Of a DNA stretch of 64,000 nt, positions 11,210-22,599 are shown in pieces. Every line of letters starts with the position of its first letter. Positions within the stretch are counted from its first letter, which is position 1. The translations under genes and the position numbers were made by a program. Under the pieces are notes generated by a model. It ran no database searches, had not been told where the DNA came from, and saw nothing but the letters and a program-made list of their open reading frames with translations. The DNA is from Sipunculus nudus (taxonomy: Eukaryota; Annelida; Sipuncula; Golfingiida; Sipunculidae). The stretch spans positions 57,003,618 through 57,067,617 of the forward strand of contig CM049317.1 in NCBI GenBank assembly GCA_026874595.1, given 5' to 3'.

Positions 11210-14200
11210 ATATATCAGTCCTGCGAGATGAGGTATACAATTTAAAGATATCAGTGCTGTGAGATGAAGTGTGAGCTGGAAAGATATCAGTGCTGTGAGA
11301 TGAGGTGTCAGCTGGAAAGATATCAGTGCTGTGAGATGAGGTGTCAGCTGTAAAGATATCAGTGCTGTGAGATGACGTGTAAGCTGTAAGGATATCAGTG
11401 CTGTGAGATGAAGTGTGAGCCTAAGGAAATCAGTGATGTGAGATGAGGTGTGAGCCGTAAGGATATCAGTGCTGTTGGAAGAGGTGTGAGCTGTAAAGAT
11501 ATCAGTGGTGTGAGATGAGGTGTGAGCTGTAAAGATATCAGTCATGTGAAATGAGTGTGAGCTGTAAAGATATTAGTGCTCTGAGATGACGTGTGAGGTA
11601 TTAGGATACCGCTCATGTGAGATGACGTGTGAGATAAAAGGATATCGGTCATGTGAGATGACGTGTCAGATATAAAGATATCAGTCCTGTGAGATGACGT
11701 GTGAGAAATTAGGATACCGGTCATGTGAGATGACGTGTGAGATAAAAGGATATCGGTCATGTGAGATGACGTGTGAGATATAAAGATCTTAATGCTTTGA
11801 GATGACGTGTTAGATATAAGGAGATCGGTCATGTGAGATGACGTGTCAGATATAAAGATTTAAGTCCTGTCAGATGACGTGTGAGTTATAAGGATATCAG
11901 GGCTGTGAGATGACGTGTGAGTTATAAGAATATCAGTGATTTGAGATGACGTTTGAACTGTAAGGATATTAGTCATGTGAGATGACATGTGAGCCGTAAG
12001 GATATCAGTGTTGTGAGATGACATGTGAGCTGTAAGGATAACAGCGCTTTGAGATGAGGTGTGAGCTGTAAGGATATCAGTGTTGTGAGATGACATGTGA
12101 CCTGTTAGGATAACAGCGCTTTGAGATGACGTGTGAGCTATAAGGATATCAGTGTTGTGAGATGACATGTGACCTGTAAGGATAACAGCGCTTTGAGATG
12201 AGGTGTGAGCTGTAAGGATATCAATGTTGTGAGATGACATGTGACCTGTAAGGATAACAGCGCTTTGAGATGAGGTGTGAGCTGTGAGGATATCAGTGTT
12301 GTGAGATGACATGTGAGCTGTAAGGATAACAGCGCTTTGAGATGACATGTGAGATATAAGGATATCAGTGCTTTGGGATGAGGTGTGAGCTGTAAGGATA
12401 TCAGTGTTGTGAGATGACATGTGACCTGTAAGGATAACAGCGCTTTGAGATGACATGTGAGATATAAGGATATCAGTGCTATGAGATGACGTGAGCTGTA
12501 AGGATAACAGTGCTTTGAGATGACATGTGTGATATAAGGATATCAGTGCTTTGGGATGAGGTGTGAGCTGCAAGGATATCAGTGCTGTGAGAAGAGGGTG
12601 AGCTGTAAAGATATCAGTGCTGTGAGACGAGGTGTGAGCTGTAAGAATATCAGTGATTTGAGATGACGTTTGAACTGTAAGGATGTTAGTCATGTGAGAT
12701 GAGGTGTGAGCCGTAAGGATATCAGTGTTGTGAGATGACATGAGCTGTAAGTATAACAGTGCTTTGAGATGACATGTGTGATAAGGATATCAGTGCTTTG
12801 GGATGAGGTGTGAGCTGCAAGGATATCAGTGCTGTGAGAAGAGGGTGAGCTGTAAAGATATCAGTGCTGTGAGACGAGGTGTGAGCTGTAAGAATATCAG
12901 TGATTTGAGATGACGTTTGACCTGTAAGGATATTAGTCATGTGAGATGAGGTGTGAGCCGTAAGGATATCAGTGTTGTGAGAAGATGGTGAGCTGTAAAG
13001 ATATCAGTGCTGTGAGACGAGGTGTGAGCTGTAAGAATATCAGTGATTCGAGATGACGTTTGAACTGTAAGGATATTAGTCAGGTGGGATGAGGTGTGAG
13101 CCGTAAGGATATCAGTATTGTGAGATGACGTGAGCTGTAAGGATAACAGTGCTTTGAGATGGCATGTGTGATTTAAGGATATCAGTGCTTTGGGATGAGG
13201 TGTGAGCTGTAAGGATATCAGTGCTGTGAGAAGAGGGTGAGCTGTAAAGATATCAGTGCTGTGAGACGAGGTGTGAGCTGTAAGAATATCAGTGATTTGA
13301 GATGACGTTTGAACTGTAAGGATATTAGTCATGTGGGATGAGGTGTGAGCCGTAAGGATATCAGTGTTGTGAGATGACATGAGCTGTAAGGATAACAGTG
13401 CTTTGAGATGACATGTGTGATATAAGGATATCAGTGCTTTGGGATGAGGTGTGAGCTGCAAGGATATCAGTGCTGTGAGAAGAGGATGACCTGTAAAGAT
13501 ATCAGTGCTGTGAGACGAGGTGTGAGCTGTAAGAATATCAGTGATTTGAGATGACGTTTGAACTGTAAGGATATTAGTCAGGTGGGATGAGGTGTGAGCC
13601 GTAAGGATATCAGTATTGTGAGATGACGTGAGCTGTAAGGATAACAGTGCTTTGAGATGACATGTGTGATATAAGGATATCAGTGCTTTGGGATGAGGTG
13701 TGAGCTGCAAGGATATCAGTGCTGTGAGAAGAGGGTGAGCTGTAAAGATATCAGTGCTGTGAGACGAGGTGTGAGCTGTAAGAATATCAGTGATTTGAGA
13801 TGACGTTTGAACTGTAAGGATATTAGTCATGTGAGATGAGGTGTGAGCCGTAAGGATATCAGTGTTGTGAGATGAAGTGAGCTGTAAGGATAACAGTGCT
13901 TTGAGATGGCATGTGTGATATAAGGATATCAGTGCTTTGGGATGAGGTGTGAGCTGCAAGGATATCAGTGCTGTGAGAAGAGGGTGAGCTGTAAAGATAT
14001 CAGTGCTGTGAGACGAGGTGTGAGCTGTAAAGATATAAGTGCTGTGAGATGACATGTTTGATTTAAGGATATCGGTCTCGGAGATGACGTGTGAGATATA
14101 AGGATGTCGGTCATGTGAGATGACGTTTGGGATATAAAGATATCAGTCCTGTGATATTACGTGTGAGATATAAGGATATCAGTGCTGTGAGATGAGGCCG

Positions 14201-14870
14201 GAGCTGTATAGATATTATTCATGTGAGATGAGGTGTGAGTCGTAAGGATATCAGCGCTCTGAGATGACGTGTGAGCCGTAAGGAATATCAGTGCTGTGAG
14301 ATTAGGTGTGATCTGTAAAGATATCAGTCATGTGAAATGAGGCTTGGGCTGTAAGGATATCAGCGCTTTGAGATGACGTGTGATCTGTAAAGATATCAGT
14401 CATGTGAAATGAGGTTTGGGCTGTAAGGATATCAGCGCTGTGAGATGACGTATGATCTGTAAGGGTATCAGTGCTGTGAGATGGGCGTGAGCTGTAAGAA
14501 TATCAGTGCTGTGAGATGACGTGTGAGCTGTTAAGATATCAGTGCTGTGAAATGAGGTGTGAGCTGTTAGGATATCAGTCAGGTGAGATTAGGTTTGAGA
14601 TATAAGGATATCAGTCCTGTGAGATGACATGTGAGCTATAAGGATATCAGTCCTGTGAGATGACGTGTGAGATATAAAGATATCGGTCATGGGCGATGAC
14701 GTGTGAGCTATAAGGATATCAGTCCTGTGAGATGACGTGTGAGATATAAGGATATCGGCCATGTGAGATGACGTGTGAGATATAAGGAAATCAGTGTTGT
14801 TTGGTGACGTGTGAAATGTAAATATATCAGTATTGTGAGATAACGTGTAAGATATAAGGATTTCATATGA
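11210..14870. repeat. Large 36-bp minisatellite with 249-bp higher-order repeat
   Basis: About 100 tandem copies of a 36-bp unit (GATATCAGTGCTGTGAGATG followed by ACGTGTGAGCTGTAAG). The edges (11210-11500, 14040-14870) are monomeric and diverged. The middle has higher-order structure: the marker GAAGAGGGTGAGC or a close variant recurs at 12591, 12838, 12981, 13230, 13479, 13728 and 13977, and the last four intervals are exactly 249 bases. This is seven monomers with small deletions. The minus strand is open for up to 372 codons, with a 12-residue period around TDILTAHTSSHS. Two different frames are open, however, because the unit simply lacks stops on that strand, so I do not treat it as a protein gene. 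Confidence 0.97.
12981..14040. repeat. Higher-order repeat block, 249-bp period
   Basis: Homogenised core of the 36-bp minisatellite. Four successive 249-base intervals between identical landmarks show that whole seven-monomer blocks were copied, as in satellite DNA. A related earlier block starts near 12591 with a 247-base interval, followed by a shortened 143-base one. Confidence 0.93.
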
Positions 14871-16030
14871 GATGCCATACATGGATTCTTAAACTGAATA
14901 AACTTAAATTCTTTTTCTTTCAGGATCACCAACCTGTCAAGTTAGAGTTTTCAGCTGTTGTCACATGAACGTCACATAATCATGTATTGAAGGTGCGTCT
15001 TTATCAATGTGCTTATACAATCTGATTTTAAAATGGTATTTTTGTAAGAAAATGATAACGTATTGCCTCGACAGTTCAGGGACAAATGTAAAATGATTGA
15101 TCCTTAAGGTAACGGAGCATTGGCTGAAACATTGGCTGAACTTAAACGGAATACAAACTATTGGTATTTTCAATTCGGATAAATGGCATGTCAGATAATG
15201 TAGATAATTGGAACTTTTCCGTATTAGATGATTTGATACCAGATGTACACAGATTAACTAAAGGTTAAGGTTACACTTAATGAAACCAAGGCTAGGCAAA
15301 GCTTCTTTGATAGGATAATTCCTATTTTTTCTAATTCTTTATTCTGGCAGACTGTTTGTATTCAGAGGCTCACCGTCATTGAAACGGTCAGCTGATATTT
15401 ATCTATCCTCATTCAGTTTCGGAATGTTTTAAAATATCAGGAGACATTAGACAGGAAATTAGTTACGATGCGATAACAGGCAGCCAACAAGCCGTTGAAG
15501 GGGTCTCCCAAAGCTTTCACTTCAAGTCATCCGATGATACCGCGTCCAGGGATATTTATTTAAACTGTCGGATGCAGTCACAATGCATGGGTTTGAAAAG
15601 GTGCTGAAAAAGTGTACGTGCGCTGAACTTGCATTGCGGGCCATTTGGGACTTGGAGCCGTGTTCACCCAAGCCTGTCGACTTGAGATAAGGGTTACTGT
15701 GAGTGTGTTATACTGCTTGTTCATTGGCCATAGACCATCTGTCAATCATGTTTGATTGGCAAGCTGTCAAACCAACAATTTTTTCTCGTGCAGTTGATAC
15801 AAATTAAAGGTCCAATCATATCAATAATTCTGGCCACGTGACCATATGAAATATACAGGTGTCTCTTTTTTTCCTTCCCTTTATCAAAAGGGTGCCACGG
15901 ATAATATTGGTGTCGGACCTTTTTATGTAAAATACAACTGACGCATCACTGGCATACGATTCATGAACGGCCATTAATTTGAAAGAAAAATGGCAGAGTG
16001 AAGGATGACCCAACCTTGTACGCCGGGGTA
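14871..16030. other. Unique sequence with a strong splice acceptor
   Basis: Directly after the minisatellite, TTCTTTTTCTTTCAG (14909-14923) is an excellent acceptor with a branch-site-like CTGAAT upstream. The following frames stay open only 14-17 codons (phase 0 DHQPVKLEFSAVVT, phase 2 SPTCQVRVFSCC), so at most a short terminal exon. The rest (15000-16030) is unique, moderately GC-rich DNA with inverted TCAATCATG/TTGATTGGC-type sequence near 15742 and no gene. Confidence 0.35.
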
Positions 16031-16261
16031 TACTTTAAGGAGCCTTCGAGGGCAGGAAAGAAAGACAAGTAGTTTCAGTATAGATTACATTGACAAAACG
16101 TATAACATTCGACTTCTTAACGAGAATAGGAAAGTTATAGCAAGGAATATTTCTTTAACCCGAAGACATTTTCAGCACATATAGTGACTACATATAGCGA
16201 AAATGCTGTTCTCTCAATCTTAGGTTATTTGGTAAATGTGGTAAATGTTTGGTTACTATAG

Positions 16262-16432
16262 TGATGTAGTCAAGTCCACAGCATCCAAGCCGACTGCAAG
16301 TCCGAGTCCAGGCCACTCGAGTCCAAGTCCCAGTTCGAGTCCTTGTTTTTCGAGTCTAACTCGAATCCAAATCCACCTAAGCGGCGTCAGAGTCATTTGA
16401 AACCTTAGTCCAAGTCCGAATCCAATAACAAA
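16262..16432. repeat. Degenerate GAGTCCAAGTCC repeat
   Basis: Imperfect 6-bp-based repeat (GAGTCC, AAGTCC, CGAGTC) over about 170 bases. The reverse-oriented counterpart (GGACTCGAG, GGACTTGGACT) lies at 38100-38235. Confidence 0.8.
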
Positions 16433-16502
16433 TATTAAAATGGAAATTTAAAATAATTATCATATGTTAATGTTTTAAGTTGGTAGCTTATACACATGCT
16501 TT

Positions 16503-18004
16503 TTAGCTCAGCTAACTGAAAGTCATCTGAGCTATAGCGATCACTCAATGTCCGTCTGTCCGTCTGTCCGTTAACCAGGCATAATCTGAACCGATGAACC
16601 TGTAAACATCCAACTTGGCATCCAAAGGGTCCATGAAAAATCTCCTTAGAAACCTGAAATTAGGCCTCTGGCACCCATATCCTCTGACCTATAGGGTACA
16701 ACCCAGAATAGTTAAAAGCCCCAGTATCTGAATAACTAATACATTGATAGCCATATATTGTTTGCATATTAATCATGCAGTGTTTCATCAGTTCTTTCAG
16801 ACTCGCGGCGCCACCTGCATTTTTAAAAATGATTGTGGATGCACTGTAAATCAAACTTTTCATCCCAAACTTTCCATCTTCAAGATATTACTCACCTTCC
16901 AATGGGGAAAATTCTTTTCGATTTTGGGGTTATTAGAGTCAAAGGTCAAAGTCACAGGCCCCACCATTCACACACTTCTTTATGGATGATAATTCTGCTT
17001 CGGATAGACAGATTGGCTTCAAATTTATTTATTAATGACCCACCACTTAAGTAAGAAATATTTTGATTTTCAGGGTTGAGAGGTCACAAATGAAGGTCAC
17101 AGGAGCCACATCTTTAAAATGATTGTAAATGCGCTATAAACAAACTTTTCATCCAAACTTTCCATCTTGCACATTAGGCTGACTTGCCAGTATGGTGGGG
17201 CATAAATGAATTGGGGTCACAATGTCAAAGGTCAAGTTAACAGGAGCCATCTGTTCACAAATTACTTTCCAGATGATAACTCCAGTTTAGTTTGACATAT
17301 TGGTTTCAAACTTAACTTATATATGGCTCATCACTAAATTAAGAACCCTGTCGATCTTGGGATCTAAAGGTCAAAGATCAAGGTCAAAGGGCCCATTTCT
17401 TTATAAGGAATGTGTATGCAGTTAAAACCAAACTTTTTATCACAAAACTTCCATCTTCGAGATATTACTCACCTTCCAATAGAGGAAGATTCTTTTCGAT
17501 TTTGGGGTCATAAGGTCAATGGTCAAGGTCACAGGGCCTATTCATTCACAAATTACTTTATGGGTAATAATTCTGCTTTGGATTGACAGATTAGTTTCAA
17601 ACTTGATTTATTAATGACCCACCACTTAAGTAAGAAACATTTTGATTTTCATCATTGATAGGTCAAAAGTGAAGGTCACAGAAGCATCTTTAAAATGATT
17701 GTGGATGCACTCTAAATCAAACTTTTCTTCCCAAACTTCCGTCTTTCACACAAGGCTTACTTGCCCGAAGGGATAAAATATGTAGATTTTGAAGTTATCT
17801 GGTCAGAGGTCAAGGTCACTGGACCCACTTTTGTAAAAAGATTATTGCAAACTAAACGCTTCAAGTTCAAGGTTAATAAGATCTCAGATTTTTCGGTCAC
17901 AGGGTTATTGGTTAAGGTCACATGACCATCACTCTGAAAGTTTCTTGAAAATATCCCTACAGACAAATTCAGCTGAGCGTCGAGACCCCTGGGCCCATAG
18001 TTTT
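16503..18004 (+). mobile_element. AGGTCA-rich noncoding dispersed repeat, apparently complete
   Basis: It begins TAGCTCAGCTAACTG..., continues through GAGCTATAGCGATCAC and the CCGTCTGTCCGTCTGTCCG string, and ends CAGCTGAGCGTCGAGACCCC...ATAGTTTT. The interior is made of partly repeated blocks of about 300-350 bases, each carrying AGGTCAAAGGTCAAGGTCACAGG-type strings and ACCCACCACTTAAGTAAGAA. No coding frame. The layout (fixed head, fixed tail, noncoding interior) resembles the abundant repeats of mollusc genomes. I think it is a nonautonomous mobile element but cannot assign a superfamily: the ends share only a short GCTCAGCT inversion. Confidence 0.75.
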
Positions 18005-18480
18005 AAAGCTAGCTTAACTAAGTATATCTGCAGATTTCCATTTCGGTATTGGAATACGTGACAGGGCAGTATCACACGCTTTCTCTCATGTTATATCCTG
18101 GTGTTAACCAGGCCCGGTGACTACTGCACCTGCGGTTTCTGCGTGTGAAATCCTCCCCATAGCTGGGTCATACCACCTAGGAATCCCCGAAAGGTGCACT
18201 CGTTTGTGAGTGAAACACGGCCGTTGGGCACCGTTCTCATAAATTTTTTTACTTCATTGTTTCTGTCTCGGTTGCCTGTCTCTAATAATGTCCTACTTTC
18301 AGATATCGACATGGCGAGTTCAGGGTCGTACTCGACACACCATAAAACTTTTGATTTAAACATTCAACGATTTCAGTTTATATTGAGATGATACATGGCC
18401 AAAGTAATCAAAATTAATCGATAAATAAAGATTCATTCGCACTTTATAATAAATCGCTTGTTTATTGTATCTACAAAGTC
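18005..18480. other. Short unique stretch between repeats
   Basis: About 475 bases of balanced sequence with overlapping short open frames on both strands (65-80 codons). No domain or splice signal supports a gene. Confidence 0.4.
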
Positions 18481-20066
18481 TGGAGATACTATGGTTTAGG
18501 CACGGTTGCGCCGCCCCCGCCGCAGAGATTTCGTTTGGACGCGATAACTCAAAAAATATTTTACGGATCTTTATCAAACTTGACATGTGCATAGATATGG
18601 GTGAGAGGACAAAGCCTGTTTAAAATGGGGTCATGACCTTTAATAGGAGAGTGACCTTGACCTTGAATACGTCCATTTTGGGGGAGATCACACAAATTCT
18701 TAAATATCTCAAGAAATCTTGCATGGATTGATCCAAAAACCAACTTGACCGAAGATCTTAGAAAGTGTTGTCATGTACCGGAAAGTGGTGGCGCCACCTG
18801 TTATCCTTTGCTTGTTTTCGTTCCATCTAATACCCCCATCATTGTACTTAACAGTACTGTGAGCATTATAAGTCAAAAATTAATGGACAGATTTCTTTCA
18901 TATTATGCGTATACATAGACATGGGTTATGGGATGATGTATATTTAAATTGGGGTCATGACCTTTCCCCGAGAGTGGCTTTGACCTTGAATATTGCCATA
19001 TATGGTAAAAATCACACTAAATCATAAATATTTCAATAAGGGATGCATGCATTGATCCAAAAATCAAATTGACCGAAGATCTTAGATAGCCCTGTCTTTT
19101 GCGGAAGGCAGGTGGCGCCACCTTCTGTCTTTCTCTTGTTTTCGTGCCTTTTAATACCCCATCATTGCCTCTTGACAGTACTATGAGCATTATAAGTCTA
19201 AAACGTATTGACAGACTGGGCTGAAATTGTGCATGTACATTGATCTTGGATACCTCCATCTTGTATTCAAGACTGGTGGCGCCATCTGCAAACGTTTGAT
19301 GTCGCATCCATCTGTACATGTGCTTTGGGTGAAAATTGCTCTTAATCCACGGTAATGGTCTGAAATTTGACAGGTCTATCCATCTTTGAAAGTTTTCTCA
19401 TAAACCGGACAGGTTGCGCCACCTACCTTTCCGTTTTTGTAGAATAAATTAATGCCCTTTTCTGAGGTGTGGTATGCCATATTGGCCTGAAATTGTGCAT
19501 ATGAATAGATCTTGGACTCCTCTATCTTGTACATGAGACTGGTGGCGCCATCTTCAATCTTTTTTCTATGGCGTTCATCTGTAAATGTGCTTTCGGTGAA
19601 TTTTGTTTTTATTTCCGAAGTGGTTCGGCACAAATCGTAACTGCTGGTGCTAGAAACTTCTTAGTGTACTTCCCAGGAGGTCAATAAAAAACTTGACTTA
19701 TATTTGGCCCACCACTTAAGTAAGAACTGTTGATTCTAGGGTCATGGGATCAAAGGTCAAGGTCGCAGGACCCACCACTTTAGAAAGATTGTGGATGCAT
19801 TTTAAGCCAAACTTTTCATCTTAATCCTTCCATCATCAATATGTTGTGCACATGCCAATAGGGGAAGTTTTCTTTTGATTTTGGGGTCACAATATTAAGG
19901 TCACAGGGCCCATCCATTCACAAATTAGTTTATGGATGATAACTCCAGTTTGGGTTGACAGGTTGGCTTCAAACTGATCGCAGAACCAATATTTTGGAAA
20001 ACCTCATAAACATATATCCTTATAGACAAATGCAGCTGAGCGTCGAGACCCATGGGTCCCTAGTTA
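18481..20066 (+). mobile_element. AGGTCA-rich dispersed repeat, second copy of composite build
   Basis: The left two thirds consist of repeated blocks containing GGTCATGACC, GAGAGTGACC/GAGAGTGGC, GACCGAAGATCTTAGA and GGTGGCGCCACCTG. The right third (19680-20066) matches the 16.5-18 kb copy and ends in the same tail, GACAAATGCAGCTGAGCGTC. The repeated GTGGCGCCAC palindrome occurs at about 18787, 19110, 19274 and 19540. No coding frame. Confidence 0.7.
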
Positions 20067-20195
20067 TAGTATAAATGTATCCCCTTTTCAAAAGAGTGAA
20101 ATATGGCCACCATATTTGGTGAAAAATATTGTTTCTTAAGTTGATAGATGGAAGAAATCTAGTCGCTTGCCAAATGTCAGTATATGCTGCTCAAG

Positions 20196-20234
20196 ATGGG
20201 GGGGGGGACTATTCTTAAAAGGGGGGGGGGGGGA
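20196..20234. repeat. Poly-G runs
   Basis: Two G runs (about 9 and 14 bases), separated by ACTATTCTTAAAA. Confidence 0.9.
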
Positions 20235-20420
20235 TAATTGTCTGGCGATACTATGGCACCTGCGGTGCCAAGAAATATCTAGTTTCTATAGTTCCATTAT
20301 AGTCACCAGTCATGCTGTCGTGTCCACACCATTCCGATTTGCAAGTCAGTATCGAGACCCTTCGAGTTAATAGGTGGACTTGAGCCATTGTCACCGATGC
20401 AGCTATACATTGTAACCTAA

Positions 20421-20432
20421 TATATATATACG

Positions 20433-20465
<33 letters not shown>

Positions 20466-20498
20466 TTATATATGTATATATATATATATAAATATAAT
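20421..20498. repeat. (TA)n/(CA)n microsatellite
   Basis: TA runs with an ACGCACACACACACA insert at about 20430-20444. Confidence 0.95.
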
Positions 20499-20509
20499 TG
20501 GCCATAATT

Positions 20510-20800
20510 CCATATTAAGGTCGTCTTGTATTACAGGGGAAGATTTTGATCAAAGCCATGACGTCTCTAGCCGCTGGTCCTGTGTAAATTCCCAGTTGTG
20601 TATTGGCTGAAGAACACAAGCTTTAAGAGGCTGTAGAAATTGAGGTCAGTAGGACTTTATGGGTAAGATTTACGATATGCATTGTCATGACAGAAATATC
20701 AGGACTGCAAAAGTGGCAATTAGGGCACCGGCCGGATTGACAAGAAAATGCCTTCAGGTCTATGCTCTGCTGTTTAAATAAAGATAGTACTACATGCTAA
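20510..20800. other. Unique GC-richer island
   Basis: Non-repetitive balanced sequence with homeodomain/TALE-like CATGACAG and ACTTTATGGG. No open frame of note. Possible conserved noncoding DNA. Confidence 0.3.
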
Positions 20801-20962
20801 CCATGATTGCGTTGGGAATTTTTTTTTCATAATTACAACTGTTGGCGACACCTATCCCCTTGTAAATAACTGATTTTTAAATGGAAACGTATTTTTAAAA
20901 CGTGTATTATAATATAATATTAAACTATTCTTATGGCCTTTTTCTCTGTATGTGCATTTTAG

Positions 20963-21214
20963 ACAACTGAGATAGTGGAATTTGCAGTTGATAAAAATGA
21001 AGGAACGATATTAAGCTTAGCTGACTCCCTGTTATGGTGTGCTATAGTTAAGGATCTCTGTCGGGCTTCCTTTCTTCCTTTCATTTCGTCGTTCATTAGC
21101 ATGGCACACGTCGTAACCGTTATACCAAATATAATCTTGCCTAATATTCTCAAAGATCATAGTAAAATCTCTTCGGAACCGGAATGTCACAGTTACCTAT
21201 ATTCTGCAAACTAA
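20963..21214 (+). CDS. Candidate terminal exon, unknown protein
   Basis: A long pyrimidine-rich tract (TTCTTATGGCCTTTTTCTC, then TGCATTTTAG) ends at 20962. The same frame has a TAG exactly at the acceptor and is then open in phase 0 for 83 codons to a TAA at 21212-21214. The peptide begins TTEIVEFAVDKNEGTILSLA and includes a hydrophobic stretch (FLPFISSFISMAHVVTVIP) that could be a membrane segment. No family is recognised. No AATAAA lies close downstream. An overlapping 64-codon minus-strand frame is a competing explanation. Confidence 0.28.
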   Translation, partial: TTEIVEFAVDKNEGTILSLADSLLWCAIVKDLCRASFLPFISSFISMAHVVTVIPNIILPNILKDHSKISSEPECHSYLYSAN

Positions 21215-21289
21215 AAGGGAAAACATACTTTTGAGCTCCAATTTTGAAGTATTGCACATTCCCGCTCAAATTGATATATATATATAAAT

Positions 21290-22000
21290 TGTTTCAACCA
21301 GGTTTTCAGAAAAGGAGTTAAATATGTGACCTAGAGCTTTGAGGTCAAGGTCAACTTTTGATATTTGCATACTTTCCTAAATTTGATTCACGAATTGCTT
21401 CGATCAATTTTCCAGATAATTTCGAAAACAGATGACCTTGACCTTAATTTACAAGGTCACATCTGTATAAATATTAAAAGAATCGTTTTTCTTGTGCACA
21501 CCATTATTCATTTTGGAAGGTTTTACTATTTTTATCAAAATATACTCACATTTTTTCAACCAATAACTCGGTAACAGGGAAACTATACTTGGTCTTGAAC
21601 TTCGAAGTATGAATTTTTTGTAACAAATATCGGTTAAGAATTACATAATTTCTTCTTCAATACAAATTGTGTCAATGAAATTCTCAGGACAGTTCGAGAC
21701 CTTGATTTGAGATAAATAAACCGAAATACACGATAATTGTTAACCGCATAAATACTTCATTTTCTCCGCAAAAGGTCATATATCTCTTTCATCTGCAAAA
21801 AAATATGGGTTTTAGGTCCTATATTTACCTTAATCCATCAAGTAACTATGCTTTTACCAGACACATATATTCCTATCGTCGTTCGATGGTTAAACGAAAT
21901 TAGCAAACAAATTCTTAAAAAAATAAGAATTTAAGCCCAATATGTCATAGGTCATGCTTGGCAGCTGAGCGTCATGGCCCATGGGTCCTTTGTTTTTTTT
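21290..22000 (+). mobile_element. Diverged, 5'-truncated copy of the AGGTCA-rich repeat
   Basis: Starts in sequence like TTCAACCAGGTTTTCAG, contains GAGGTCAAGGTCAAC and ACCTTGACC...AAGGTCAC, and ends CAGCTGAGCGTCATGGCCC followed by TTTGTTTTTTTTT. Same tail as the other copies; the head is missing. Confidence 0.65.
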
Positions 22001-22599
22001 TTAAATTAGTTACTTTTATAGCTTGGTGTCACGTGTAAGCTGTAAATGTTTTAATGTTTTTCACGATATTTGATTTTCTTTCAATATAAACGGTAATTGC
22101 TTAAGGCTAGCTCCTCTTTTGCCAATGCTAAAATTAGGTAACCGTAGCCAAAATCAGTGAATATACAAAGACATGCGATGCAGAGAGATTTAATAATAGA
22201 ATAGTGATAAAACTTGCATCCTGAACAAAAGTATATTCATCAAAATTCAAGTGTTCACTAAAATATCTTTTAATATAAGAAAAAATCAGACTTGGGGGTA
22301 ATAAGACATAACATGCTTTATGTAGTTTTTCTATCTTTTGTGTTTATATGTTGTTTCACTTTCTGTCACAATACACTCATATGTCCTTGAATATCACGGT
22401 TTTATGTATGTATATATATATAACTGCTTACTCTATACAAATCCTGTTTTATATTTAGAGTCTTATTGAAACAATGAACTCGAGGAATTCAGCTGGTGTA
22501 TGCGCTTACGTTGACACACAGGCGACAAATGTGTTAATAGTGTAAAGAGAAGCTTGTTTATTATGTCGAGGATAACCCCCAAAAAGTTTAGTAAAGATA

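Noticed and set aside
12937-14055. 372-codon open frame on the minus strand with a 12-residue repeat
   Set aside because: The 36-bp unit has no stop on that strand in two different frames, and small deletions switch between them. The openness is a property of the tandem repeat, with no start context or flanking exons.
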